Positions 41,650 through 49,111 of a DNA stretch of 49,111 bases are shown here, piece by piece. The DNA lies in contig CANRIV010000013.1 of NCBI GenBank assembly GCA_947630805.1, positions 1 through 49,111 of the forward strand. Direction: 5' to 3'. The translations under genes were made by a program, and so were the position numbers. This stretch comes from an uncultured Lachnospiraceae bacterium. GTDB lineage: Bacteria; Bacillota; Clostridia; Lachnospirales; Lachnospiraceae. How positions within the stretch are numbered: the first letter of the stretch is position 1; each line of letters starts with the position of its first letter. Under the pieces are notes generated by a model. That model was not told where the DNA came from and made no database searches. It saw nothing but the letters and a program-made list of their open reading frames with translations.

Positions 41650-42102
41650 ATGAGAGAAAAAAATCAGAAAAAAAGTAAAAAATTATCCGCTCAAATTACA
41701 CTTGAAACAGCAATTATATTTCCGATTGTGATTATAATAACTGCAATGTTTATTTACCTGTCGTTTTATATTCATGATTTTGTGTCTGTTCAAAGTATCG
41801 CATGTGATTTAAGAAGGCAATATAAAATGACGGCGGCAGAAGAAATGTCAGAAAATGTTCAAAACCGATTGAATAAAACGGGACTGTTTTTATCAAAACC
41901 GACAGTTGTAATTGATAGTAAACAGGATAAATATATTGTTGAAATTAAAATGAACTGGGGAAAAAAGAACAATATTTTCCAGCACTGGGAATCCGATAGT
42001 GGGAATAGAGACGTGGAAATAGAAAAACAAATGCAGCCGGATATTATGTATCTGTGTCGGGTCGTGTGTGACGAAATAAAAAAGAGAAAGGAAAAAGAAT
42101 GA
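41650..42102 (+). CDS. TadE-like pseudopilin
   Basis: This 150-residue protein has a basic N-terminus and SAQITLETAIIFPIVIIITAMF, a TadE-type pilin helix with conserved Glu (quoted here up to 22 residues in two parts: SAQITLETAI and IFPIVIIITAMF). A small soluble region without cysteine knot follows. AAGGAG precedes the ATG. The last bases overlap the FHA gene (ATGA). A second TadE-like subunit besides the one at 40223 fits the usual TadE/TadF pair. Confidence 0.8.
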   Translation: MREKNQKKSKKLSAQITLETAIIFPIVIIITAMFIYLSFYIHDFVSVQSIACDLRRQYKMTAAEEMSENVQNRLNKTGLFLSKPTVVIDSKQDKYIVEIKMNWGKKNNIFQHWESDSGNRDVEIEKQMQPDIMYLCRVVCDEIKKRKEKE

Positions 42103-43202
42103 ATTTATCCTATAGAAAAGATGGAAATGAAAATTTTATGATTATAAAGGAGAGGAAGATTGATGAAAATGATTACAAATTCCAGATGATTACAAATAAC
42201 AAAATAGAAGGCATTGTGCCAATGAGTATAAAAAAAGTAAATAATCAGGCTGAAATTTATTATAATGTTTCATCTCTCGTGCCTTTGGGAAGTCTGTTTA
42301 CAAGAAAACAAATGACAGGGGAACAGTTATATGATTTTGTGAGAGGAATAAAAAATCTGTCGGAAACCATTCGGGAGTTTCTTATCTCTATGAATGATTT
42401 TATATTGCAATCAGAGTTTATATATTTCAATCAAAAAACAAAGAAATATATGTTTTGTTTTCTCCCGGGGCAAAAACAGGATTTTCAGGAACAGTTAAGA
42501 GATCTGTTTGATAAATTGTTAGAATATATAAATCACAATGACAGGGAAGCTGTTCTGATTGGCTATGGGATACAACAAATAACAACAGGTGCAGATTTTA
42601 CAATAGAAGATTTAATTTACTGTGCTAATAATAACAGAATAAAAAAAGTATCAGAGGAAGAAAAAAGACATTCTGTAGTAATTCCGAATGTACCGATTGT
42701 GGAAGAGGATACAAAAAAAGAAACAAAACAGGGATTTTTTGAAAATCTGTTGCAGTTTTTCCGGGGAAAATCAAAATATCAAAGCGAGAGTGAAATAGAA
42801 GAAGAAAAATATAGTATGATACCAAAAGTGAATTATGGGCAGGAAGAGGTGCAGGATACAGATGATTTAGAAGAGGAAACCAGATTGCTCACAGCGACAG
42901 GAATGATTCCGTACATAGCACTGACCTGTATGGAGGAAGAGAATTCTTTCAGAATTATGCCGGCCACATTTCCCTTTATTATCGGGAAAAGTAAAAAAAG
43001 TTGTGATTATCCAATCGACAATCCGGTTATTAGCAGAGTTCATTTGAGAATACTGGAAAGAGAGCAGGAATTTCTGGTGGAGGATTTAAATTCCACAAAT
43101 GGAACGTTAATCAATGGAGAAAGACTATATCCACATCAACCGCAAGTGATTACTCGTGGAGATAAAGTTACTATTGCAAATTTAGAATTTATAGTGGAGT
43201 AG
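42099..43202 (+). CDS. DUF6382-like/FHA-domain protein
   Basis: This 367-residue cytoplasmic protein is last in the Tad operon. The N-terminal ~190 residues form an uncharacterised domain found with FHA (DUF6382-like, from memory). An acidic linker follows. The C-terminal FHA domain (~285-365) has FPFIIGKSKKSCDYPIDNP, SRVHLRI and DLNSTNGTLING, so the phosphothreonine-binding residues are present. It could link pilus assembly to Ser/Thr kinase signalling. No kinase or phosphatase gene is present here. Confidence 0.85.
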   Translation: MNLSYRKDGNENFMIIKERKIDENDYKFQMITNNKIEGIVPMSIKKVNNQAEIYYNVSSLVPLGSLFTRKQMTGEQLYDFVRGIKNLSETIREFLISMNDFILQSEFIYFNQKTKKYMFCFLPGQKQDFQEQLRDLFDKLLEYINHNDREAVLIGYGIQQITTGADFTIEDLIYCANNNRIKKVSEEEKRHSVVIPNVPIVEEDTKKETKQGFFENLLQFFRGKSKYQSESEIEEEKYSMIPKVNYGQEEVQDTDDLEEETRLLTATGMIPYIALTCMEEENSFRIMPATFPFIIGKSKKSCDYPIDNPVISRVHLRILEREQEFLVEDLNSTNGTLINGERLYPHQPQVITRGDKVTIANLEFIVE

Positions 43203-43214
43203 ATTTTTGTAACG

Positions 43215-43223
43215 TGCTAAAAT
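43215..43223 (+). promoter_or_regulatory. Possible extended -10 promoter of the sirtuin gene
   Basis: TGCTAAAAT, 31 bases before the sirtuin start, with no matching -35. Confidence 0.35.
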
Positions 43224-43254
43224 ATAAACAAAAAGGTTGATAGGGAGGGCATGT

Positions 43255-43980
43255 ATGGACGATAAAATACAACAGTTAAAAGAATTGATTGACGCAAGTG
43301 ACAATATTGTGTTTTTTGGCGGTGCAGGGGTTTCTACAGAGAGCGGAGTGCCGGATTTCAGAAGTGTAGACGGTCTTTATCATATGGATTATAAATATCC
43401 GCCGGAGACAATCTTGAGCCATACCTTTTATCAAAGAAACAAGGAGGAGTTTTTCCGCTTTTATAGAGATAAGATGCTGTTTCCGGATGTAAAGCCAAAT
43501 GATGCCCATAAAGTATTGGCAAAGTTAGAACAGATGGGAAAATTAAAAGCAATTATTACGCAGAATATAGATGGTTTGCATCAGGCTGCAGGAAGTAAGA
43601 CGGTATATGAGCTGCATGGGTCGGTACATAGAAACTACTGTGAAGTATGTGGTACATTTTATGGACTGGAAAGAATATATCAGAGTAAAGGCGTTCCAAA
43701 ATGTGATTGTGGGGGAACGATTAAGCCGGATGTTGTGCTTTATGAAGAGGGATTGGACCAGATGACAATACAGCGCTCCGTGGAGGCAATTTCCCGTGCA
43801 GATGTGCTGATTATTGGAGGGACATCTCTTGCGGTATATCCTGCTGCCGGGCTGATTGATTATTACAGAGGAAATAAACTGATACTTATCAACAAAACCG
43901 AAACGCCGAGAGATGAAAAAGCAGATTTAGTAATTCATGATGCAATCGGTAAGGTTTTTCGTCAGATTTTGGCATTATAA
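43255..43980 (+). CDS. cobB: NAD-dependent protein deacylase (Sir2 family)
   Basis: This 241-residue sirtuin removes acyl groups from lysine using NAD+. Motifs are GAGVSTESGVPDFRS (NAD site), TQNIDGLH and ELHGSVHRNYC with the catalytic His. A Cys4 zinc site (CEVC...CDC plus the first Cys) and GTSLAVYPAAGLI are also present. The frame is open from TTG 43237, but GGGAGG six bases before ATG 43255 fixes the start. It is a separate unit ending at a terminator. Confidence 0.95.
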   Translation: MDDKIQQLKELIDASDNIVFFGGAGVSTESGVPDFRSVDGLYHMDYKYPPETILSHTFYQRNKEEFFRFYRDKMLFPDVKPNDAHKVLAKLEQMGKLKAIITQNIDGLHQAAGSKTVYELHGSVHRNYCEVCGTFYGLERIYQSKGVPKCDCGGTIKPDVVLYEEGLDQMTIQRSVEAISRADVLIIGGTSLAVYPAAGLIDYYRGNKLILINKTETPRDEKADLVIHDAIGKVFRQILAL

Positions 43981-44000
43981 ACAGCAATTTGTTTAATGGA

Positions 44001-44030
44001 AGGCACTGATGTTTCATCAGTGTCTTTTTT
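44001..44030 (+). terminator. Terminator after the sirtuin gene
   Basis: GCACTGATG pairs with CATCAGTGT around a TTT loop, followed by a T-rich run. Confidence 0.88.
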
Positions 44031-44062
44031 GTCGGTAAATTTCTTCCATGGGATACCCGGTT

Positions 44063-44091
44063 TTGACAAATTAATACAGTGCCCCTGTGAT
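44063..44091 (+). promoter_or_regulatory. Promoter of the MPN-LysM gene
   Basis: A perfect TTGACA, 17-base spacer, weak TGTGAT. Confidence 0.5.
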
Positions 44092-44127
44092 ATCATGGAC
44101 TAGCAATAGAAAGAAGGAGGAGGTCTC

Positions 44128-45357
44128 ATGATAGAAATGGTCTATAGCGGCAAAGAGCCGGAACAGCAGGGAGAAGTAAGAATTCCAAAAAATATACGTC
44201 AGATAGGAAACGGCAGCTCAGGCAAAAAAGTATATATCGAAGATTATGTAATGACTCAGCTAAAAAGAAAGCCTGAAAAAGAGCAGGATATAAGATATGG
44301 AGTTCTGCTGGGCGAAGTAAAAAAGGGCAAAGGAAATACTTACATATTTATAAAAGGAATGGTCGAGGTGCTGGATGTTATTGAAAACAGTCTTATATTT
44401 AATGATGATATCTGGTCCGGAATTTATAAAGACATAAAGCAGTTCTTCAATAAACTGGATATTGTGGGATGGTTTGTCTCTGTTCCGTATAGAGTAAGTG
44501 ACGATATGACTGGAATTCGAAAACTGCATTTGGACAATTTTGCCGGAAATGATAAGGTTTGTTTTTTAAGTGACAGAACAGAAAATGAAGACGGGTTTTA
44601 TATGTACGAAAAAGGCAATCTCGAAAAACAAAGCGGCTATTATATCTATTATGAAAAAAATGAAAAAATGAAAAAATATGTTAAAAATCAGAACAATGCA
44701 AAAAAGAGTCAGTCCCAGGAAACTTCAAAAAAATCAGTTGATACGAGACCGGAACCAAAACCTAGTATTGTAGAAGAACCTATAAAGAATAAAGAATCTG
44801 CTCCAAAAAGTTTTCGTCAGATGCTGAAAGAAAGTGGAGAAGAAAATCCGGGCAGACAGGGAAGAATGGCGTATGGTATCAGTGGATTATTAATTGTAGC
44901 GTTGCTGTTGTCCACTGTAGTCATGCTGAATAATTACGGAGAGCTGAAAAATATTAAGCAGACGCTATCCGATTTCAGTATGGAGAGAGAAGCAAAGGCT
45001 GTCAATCAGATTTTAGATTCTTATAACAGCACAGAATCTCAGTCGCAAAAACAAAAAGAAAGTCAGTCGCAGCAGAGTACAACACAGCAGCAGACAGTGG
45101 AAGAAAAAGGGACAGAACAGAACACAACAAATCGGGAATCTGTCACTTCTTCGGAGCAGATAACGCCTCAAACAACACAAAAAGCGGTAAAAAGTTCTTA
45201 TTCCGGTACATACCATACAGTAAAGGCAGGACAAACTTTATACGATATTAGCATGAAATATTATAATACCAGCGAAATGGTGGATGAGATTAAAGAATAT
45301 AACGATATTGATGATGATTACACCATTATCGAGGGGCAAAAAATATTACTGCCATAA
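44128..45357 (+). CDS. Membrane LysM protein with degenerate MPN/JAB-like N-domain
   Basis: This 409-residue protein has an N-terminal ~170-residue domain with an MPN/JAB-like pattern (RYGVLLGEV, YIFIKGMVEV, VGWFVSVP, HLDNF). Where active JAMM proteases have W-x-HSHP, residues 115-120 read WFVSVP, so the zinc histidines are lost. A charged linker, a TM helix (~252-272), a Gln/Ser/Thr-rich extracellular stretch and a C-terminal LysM domain (~362-409, HTVKAGQTLYDIS...GQKILLP) follow. The arrangement puts the MPN-like part in the cytoplasm and LysM on the peptidoglycan. GGAGG precedes the ATG. Function unknown. The MPN call rests on pattern only. Confidence 0.75.
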   Translation: MIEMVYSGKEPEQQGEVRIPKNIRQIGNGSSGKKVYIEDYVMTQLKRKPEKEQDIRYGVLLGEVKKGKGNTYIFIKGMVEVLDVIENSLIFNDDIWSGIYKDIKQFFNKLDIVGWFVSVPYRVSDDMTGIRKLHLDNFAGNDKVCFLSDRTENEDGFYMYEKGNLEKQSGYYIYYEKNEKMKKYVKNQNNAKKSQSQETSKKSVDTRPEPKPSIVEEPIKNKESAPKSFRQMLKESGEENPGRQGRMAYGISGLLIVALLLSTVVMLNNYGELKNIKQTLSDFSMEREAKAVNQILDSYNSTESQSQKQKESQSQQSTTQQQTVEEKGTEQNTTNRESVTSSEQITPQTTQKAVKSSYSGTYHTVKAGQTLYDISMKYYNTSEMVDEIKEYNDIDDDYTIIEGQKILLP

Positions 45358-45371
45358 CCGTTAAAAAAATA

Positions 45372-45400
45372 GTGCCAATCCTGAAAAGATATTGTATAAT
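45372..45400 (+). promoter_or_regulatory. Promoter of the propeller-like membrane protein gene
   Basis: GTGCCA, 17-base spacer, perfect TATAAT. The predicted start near 45407 leaves AGGAGG and GTG 45430 as the usable initiation region. Confidence 0.55.
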
Positions 45401-45429
45401 CGTTTTAGATGAAAGCGAGGAGGCAGATT

Positions 45430-46626
45430 GTGGCACGAAAATACGCTAGAAAAATGAGGCGCCTGAAAAGAGCGGGAGAAAATTCCGATGCTGCAGTATT
45501 TGCGCGGTCAGTGCTGAAGAACACAAGAGTGCGGATTGTGATTGGAGTTCTTTTGGCAGTGGCTCTTGTAATAGGCGGATATCTTTGGAATAAATACAAA
45601 ACATATGATGGATATAAAGTACTTGAATCGATTGATATAGAAAGCGGGAATGGGAGTCGTTACGTTCCTTTTATGGATTTTGTAGTAAAATACAGTAGCG
45701 AAGGAATTTCTTATATTGATGGAAATGAGACTGTATGGGATGAAGCATACGAAATGAAAAGTCCTATTGTGGATGTATGTGATGAATATCTGGTAATTGC
45801 AGATAAAAATACAAATGATATTTTTCTCTATAACGAAGAGGGCAAGCAGGGAAAAATTACGACAAGTTATCCGATTGTAAAAATAGAGGTGGCCAGACAG
45901 GGGGTAGTGGCAGCTCTTTTGGAAAACAAAAAAACAAATTATATAGAAGTATATAATAAAGAAGGGAAAAAACTTGTCTCGCATAAGACATTAATTGATG
46001 AAAACGGGTATCCACTGGATTTTTCATTGTCGGAGGACGGAGTAAAGATGGCAGTATCATATCTTACTGTCAATAATGGAACAATGAAAAACAAGATTCA
46101 ATTTTACAATTTTTCAACTGCCGGAAAAAATGCAAAAGGACGCGTTGTGGGAACGTTCGAACAATATAAAGAATCGATTGTCCCACTTGTACAGTTTGTT
46201 TCCGACAAAGAAGCTGTTGCGCTGGGAGAGGATATTTTTTCCATTTATAAAGTGAAAGATAAGCCCGACTTAAAAAAAGAAGTTTCCCTAAGAGATGAAA
46301 TACAAAAAGTATTCTTCAGCGAAAAATATATAGGCTTTGTTTTTAATAATCACAACAGCGAAAAACCATATCGTATGGAAGTGTACAATATGAGCGGAAA
46401 CAGAGTGATGAAAAAAGACATCGAAATGAACTTTAATACAATTTTGTTTGCAGAAGATAATGTACTTATGTATGATGATATGAATTGTCAGATTATATCC
46501 TTAAAAGGCGTGAAGAAATTTGAATATACGTTTAAAGGACAGGTAAATGAAATTATTCCGATTGACAATGACCGCACATATTTATTTATGACAAATTCTG
46601 CAATAGAAAAAGTCCGATTGAAGTAA
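45430..46626 (+). CDS. DUF5711-like membrane protein with beta-propeller-like ectodomain
   Basis: This 398-residue protein has a very basic cytoplasmic N-terminus (MARKYARKMRRLKRAG) and one TM (~35-53). An extracytoplasmic domain of repeated short beta segments follows (YLVIADKNTNDIFLYNEEG, VAALLENKKTNYIEVYNKEG), typical of WD40/PQQ-like propellers. It resembles DUF5711 proteins by memory. Function unknown. The frame includes ATG 45409, but that codon lies at the predicted transcript start. AGGAGG at 45417-45422 serves GTG 45430. The next gene (CvpA family) follows 11 bases later in the same operon. Confidence 0.75.
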   Translation: MARKYARKMRRLKRAGENSDAAVFARSVLKNTRVRIVIGVLLAVALVIGGYLWNKYKTYDGYKVLESIDIESGNGSRYVPFMDFVVKYSSEGISYIDGNETVWDEAYEMKSPIVDVCDEYLVIADKNTNDIFLYNEEGKQGKITTSYPIVKIEVARQGVVAALLENKKTNYIEVYNKEGKKLVSHKTLIDENGYPLDFSLSEDGVKMAVSYLTVNNGTMKNKIQFYNFSTAGKNAKGRVVGTFEQYKESIVPLVQFVSDKEAVALGEDIFSIYKVKDKPDLKKEVSLRDEIQKVFFSEKYIGFVFNNHNSEKPYRMEVYNMSGNRVMKKDIEMNFNTILFAEDNVLMYDDMNCQIISLKGVKKFEYTFKGQVNEIIPIDNDRTYLFMTNSAIEKVRLK

Positions 46627-46637
46627 CGGAGGATAAA

Positions 46638-47348
46638 ATGGGGAATATACTTTTAATAGGTGTTGGAATATTTATGATCATAATGATTATTATGGGAATG
46701 AAAAGAGGATTGGTTAAAATGGCATTTTCATTTTGTTCCATTTTTATTATTCTTATTTTAGTCAATATTCTTACGCCGTTTACCAAAGAATTGCTGAAAA
46801 CAACGCCAATCTACACGAATATTAATCAGAATATAGGAAAATATGTGGAATCACAAATGGAATCTTCTTCGAAAAATCTTACGCGGACGGGAGTGAAATC
46901 ACAACAGAAGATTATTCGCGAGCTGCCATTGCCACAACAGGTTAAAAAAAGTCTGGAAAAAAATAATACGCAGAAAGGTTACGAGGCTTTGCAGGTAGAT
47001 TCTTTTGCTTCGTATATTGCAAACTCATTGACAGATATGGTAATGGGGGCGCTGACTTTTGTTCTATTGTATATTGTGCTTACAATATTGGTCAGAATTC
47101 TGATTCATGTTCTGGATATAATAACAAAACTGCCGGTGATTCATGCCTTTAACAGTGCGGGCGGGGCTCTTATCGGGCTGGCAGAATCTGTTGTTATCCT
47201 GTGGATTGCCTGTATTGTTGTGACGATTTTCAGTACGACAGAGTGGGGTCAGACAGTGTGCCGAGGTATTTCCGAAAATGGAATACTGAGTTTTATTTAT
47301 GATAACAATATCATTCAGAAAATAATAACAGGAATTTTTACCGTTTAA
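46638..47348 (+). CDS. CvpA-family membrane protein
   Basis: This 236-residue protein has N-terminal helices MGNILLIGVGIFMIIMI and MKRGLVKMAFSF (the CvpA opening pattern), a central extracytoplasmic segment (~65-120), and C-terminal helices with AFNSAGGALIGLAESVVIL, the CvpA signature. The central segment makes it larger than E. coli CvpA (162). CvpA-family proteins are linked to envelope homeostasis. GGAGG precedes the ATG. It is cotranscribed with the propeller-like protein. Confidence 0.85.
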   Translation: MGNILLIGVGIFMIIMIIMGMKRGLVKMAFSFCSIFIILILVNILTPFTKELLKTTPIYTNINQNIGKYVESQMESSSKNLTRTGVKSQQKIIRELPLPQQVKKSLEKNNTQKGYEALQVDSFASYIANSLTDMVMGALTFVLLYIVLTILVRILIHVLDIITKLPVIHAFNSAGGALIGLAESVVILWIACIVVTIFSTTEWGQTVCRGISENGILSFIYDNNIIQKIITGIFTV

Positions 47349-47351
47349 TTG

Positions 47352-47380
47352 TTGACAAAGTAAAATCTATTTGGTACATT
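47352..47380 (+). promoter_or_regulatory. Promoter of tRNA-Glu
   Basis: A perfect TTGACA, 17-base spacer, TACATT, about 36 bases before the mature tRNA. Confidence 0.65.
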
Positions 47381-47416
47381 ATAAAAGCTGTTTTTGTAAG
47401 TGGATAACTCCACTAT

Positions 47417-47488
47417 GGCTCCATGGTCAAGCGGTTAAGACACCGCCCTTTCACGGCGGTAACAGGGGTTCAAATCCCCTTGGAGTCA
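47417..47488 (+). tRNA. tRNA-Glu (TTC)
   Basis: Acceptor GGCTCCA pairs with TGGAGTC. The anticodon is TTC, the discriminator is A, and CCA is not encoded. An imperfect hairpin without a T-run follows (about 47491-47526). Confidence 0.95.
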
Positions 47489-47526
47489 TTTGGCAAAGGC
47501 GTTTTTCTGAAAAGAAAACCTCTGCC

Positions 47527-47555
47527 TTGACGATAATTTAAACCCTTGTTATAAT
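47527..47555 (+). promoter_or_regulatory. Promoter of tRNA-Cys
   Basis: TTGACG, 17-base spacer, perfect TATAAT, 16 bases before the tRNA. The two right-hand tRNAs are thus separately transcribed. Confidence 0.75.
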
Positions 47556-47571
47556 AAAGGGGCTTCAATAT

Positions 47572-47642
47572 GGCGCAATAGCCAAGTGGTAAGGCACGGG
47601 TCTGCAACACCCTGATCACCAGTTCAAATCTGGTTTGCGCCT
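47572..47642 (+). tRNA. tRNA-Cys (GCA)
   Basis: Acceptor GGCGCAA pairs with TTGCGCC. The anticodon is GCA and the discriminator is T, as expected for tRNA-Cys. Confidence 0.95.
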
Positions 47643-47646
47643 TTAT

Positions 47647-47692
47647 AAAGAAATCCATTCATGAAAATGAGCGGATTTCTTTATTTTTTTTT
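47647..47692 (+). terminator. Terminator after tRNA-Cys
   Basis: AAAGAAATCC pairs with GGATTTCTTT, with an inner TCAT/ATGA, followed by a run of T. Confidence 0.9.
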
Positions 47693-47742
47693 CTAAATAT
47701 GATATGCTTAAGAAACAGCCAAGAAGAGAAAGGGGAATATAT

Positions 47743-48867
47743 ATGAATAAGAAAATAGTATCTGTTATGACAATAATAGCGTTGATTGCTACCATGATAG
47801 TTTCAGTACCCGGCGATAATGGGGACAATACCGGACAGGATAATATGCCTTGCACCACAGAAATTCCAAATTCTTTTCTTTTGGGAGATTATCAGCTTGG
47901 GACGCCAAAGGAATTTATTGTGCGCATATGGGCTTCTTCCAGTGCAGGAAAAACAGTAAAAAAGGAAATAGAGATTACCGGAGAACATGAAGTTTCCGAC
48001 TTTGAATTTAAAGATACAGATAATCAGTGGAAAGATGCTTCATTGTATAATACGGAGATGATTTTGAAAAATAATACGACGGATGTAAGAGTTACGTTCC
48101 AATATGCAGGAGTGTATAAAATCAAAGCATCTCTTTATACTTTAGAGGGGGAAGAAGTTTATTCGGCAGAAAGAAATATTCGTGTTTCCGATACGGAAAT
48201 TGCTTTATATGTGCCATCGGTAACAGATGAGTCAACAAGTCCGGATCAAAGTGTTGACCCGGATGAGCCAACAAGTCCGGATCAGAGTGTTGACCCAGAT
48301 GAGCCAACGACACCGGAAAAGGATATAGACCCGGACGAGCCAACGACATCGGAAAAGGATATAGACCCGGACGAGCCAACGACATCGGAAAAAGATATCA
48401 ATCCAGACGAGCCAACGACGACAGAGAAAGTGAAGGAGCCGGAAGAACCAACAGCAAAAGAAAATATAACCGGAAAGGAACAGCCAACATCCGGAGCAGA
48501 TAAGATGACGACAAAACCTGAGGTATCTGAAGTTACGACAAAGGCATCCGATACACCAAAAGAAACTGTTTCCGTGAAAACAGCAAAGATAAAAAAACAG
48601 ACAAAATCTCTGACTTCAAAAAAAATAAAAATTACACTGAAAAAAATAAAGGGAGCAGACAAATACCAGATACAGATATCAAAGACAAAGAAATTTAAGA
48701 AACCTCTTGTGCAAAAGACCGTAAAAAAAGTAAAGGCAACAATCCGCAGTAAAAAACTTGTAAACAGGAAAAAGCTATATACGCGGGCAAGAGCAGTTGT
48801 GCTGTCAAAGGGAGTACAGTATTATGGGAATTGGTCTAAAGCAAAGAAAGTTAAGATAAAAAAATAA
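47743..48867 (+). CDS. Secreted repeat protein with basic C-terminal module
   Basis: This 374-residue exported protein has a signal peptide (~1-24). A beta-rich N-terminal domain (~45-160) holds FQYAGVYKIKASLYTLEG, an Ig/PKD-like ending. A Pro/Asp/Glu/Thr repeat region (~167-235) has the 12-residue unit EPTTSEKDIDPD. A Thr/Lys linker leads to a strongly basic C-terminal module (~285-374) with KGADKYQIQISKTKKFKK and a YGNWSKAKKVKIKK ending. That module parallels the C-terminus of the secreted DUF4430 protein at 11002. AAAGGGGA precedes ATG 47743. The upstream ATG 47704 has no site. It is a single-gene unit. Function unknown, probably at the cell surface. Confidence 0.8.
   Translation: MNKKIVSVMTIIALIATMIVSVPGDNGDNTGQDNMPCTTEIPNSFLLGDYQLGTPKEFIVRIWASSSAGKTVKKEIEITGEHEVSDFEFKDTDNQWKDASLYNTEMILKNNTTDVRVTFQYAGVYKIKASLYTLEGEEVYSAERNIRVSDTEIALYVPSVTDESTSPDQSVDPDEPTSPDQSVDPDEPTTPEKDIDPDEPTTSEKDIDPDEPTTSEKDINPDEPTTTEKVKEPEEPTAKENITGKEQPTSGADKMTTKPEVSEVTTKASDTPKETVSVKTAKIKKQTKSLTSKKIKITLKKIKGADKYQIQISKTKKFKKPLVQKTVKKVKATIRSKKLVNRKKLYTRARAVVLSKGVQYYGNWSKAKKVKIKK
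48241..48420 (+). repeat. 36-bp coding tandem repeat (five units)
   Basis: In-frame 36-base units start at 48241, 48277, 48313, 48349 and 48385, with a degenerate sixth from 48421. The first two encode SPDQSVDPDEPT-type repeats and the next three TxEKDIDPDEPT-type. This suggests two rounds of unit expansion in an acidic surface stalk. Confidence 0.92.
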
Positions 48868-48898
48868 AAGATAGAAAACGGTGTATTATACCCGCACG

Positions 48899-48932
48899 CA
48901 AAGCCCTTGTGCAAAGCGCAGGGGCTTTTGTG
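48899..48932 (+). terminator. Terminator after the secreted repeat protein
   Basis: AAGCCCTTGTGC pairs with GCGCAGGGGCTT, followed by TTTG. The remaining ~180 bases to the window end are AT-rich and I see no gene or structure in them. Confidence 0.75.
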
Positions 48933-49111
48933 CAAAATGCAACATAATATTCTGAAGAAAAGAAGAAAATATAAAAGAAACTTTTAACTTTAGCGTGCGC
49001 TTTTATCAAAAATATAAAAATTTCAGATGAAAGTATTAGTCCAGCGGTGATATGTCAAGAGTAAATTGAAATTGTTTTTGAGTTATTTTCATATCATTTG
49101 CTGAAAAAAGG

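Noticed and set aside
48241-48456. CRISPR-like array
   Set aside because: The repeats are contiguous 36-base coding units with no spacers, in frame inside a secreted protein gene.

Overview
The window is an AT-rich stretch of a spore-forming Clostridia chromosome, most likely Lachnospiraceae. That assignment is inferred from spmA, spmB and cwlD, strong AGGAGG-type ribosome binding sites, a T-box leader in front of metG, Gram-positive ECF and Tad systems, and gene order related to the Bacillus yaaO-to-ksgA region. No species can be named from the sequence alone.

Layout. Positions 1-972 hold the last bases of a 23S rRNA gene and six tRNA genes (Asp, Val, Thr, Tyr, initiator Met, Phe). The tRNA-Thr gene is preceded by two tandem 110-bp units, each carrying its 5' end plus an inverted copy of its D-arm. 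Positions 1028-6991 are a housekeeping block: PLP decarboxylase, guanylate-kinase-like protein, holB, ricT, trmN6 and rsmI. Its usual continuation (metG, tatD, rsmA/ksgA) resumes only at 25.3 kb.

The intervening ~18 kb carries a minus-strand HPr-like gene, spmA, an LtaS-like enzyme, a six-gene ECF transporter operon with surface proteins, a cation/proton antiporter, spmB, an XRE plus LytTR regulator pair, a membrane-anchored DUF885 protein, HPr, a DeoR-type regulator and an EamA transporter. The ECF operon encodes, as separate polypeptides, relatives of the alpha-barrel and beta-domain of animal transcobalamin/intrinsic factor next to a complete ECF module. I read it as a candidate corrinoid-capture and uptake system.

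Positions 25.3-32.8 kb hold the T-box-controlled metG, then tatD, rsmA, cwlD, the threonylcarbamoyl-AMP synthase gene, a phosphatase-like protein without catalytic residues, a dCMP deaminase and a small unknown protein. A hemolysin III family gene lies on the minus strand. Positions 33.6-43.2 kb are a Gram-positive Tad pilus operon: TadZ/CpaE-like, CpaF, TadB, a TadC with a large inserted ectodomain, a 59-residue Flp pilin, a large membrane-anchored protein, two TadE-like proteins, a prepilin peptidase and an FHA protein.

The right end holds a sirtuin, a membrane LysM protein whose N-terminus looks like an inactivated MPN/JAB domain, a propeller-like membrane protein, a CvpA-family protein, tRNA-Glu, tRNA-Cys, and a secreted repeat protein. 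The C-terminal lysine-rich module of that last protein recurs in the first protein of the ECF operon.
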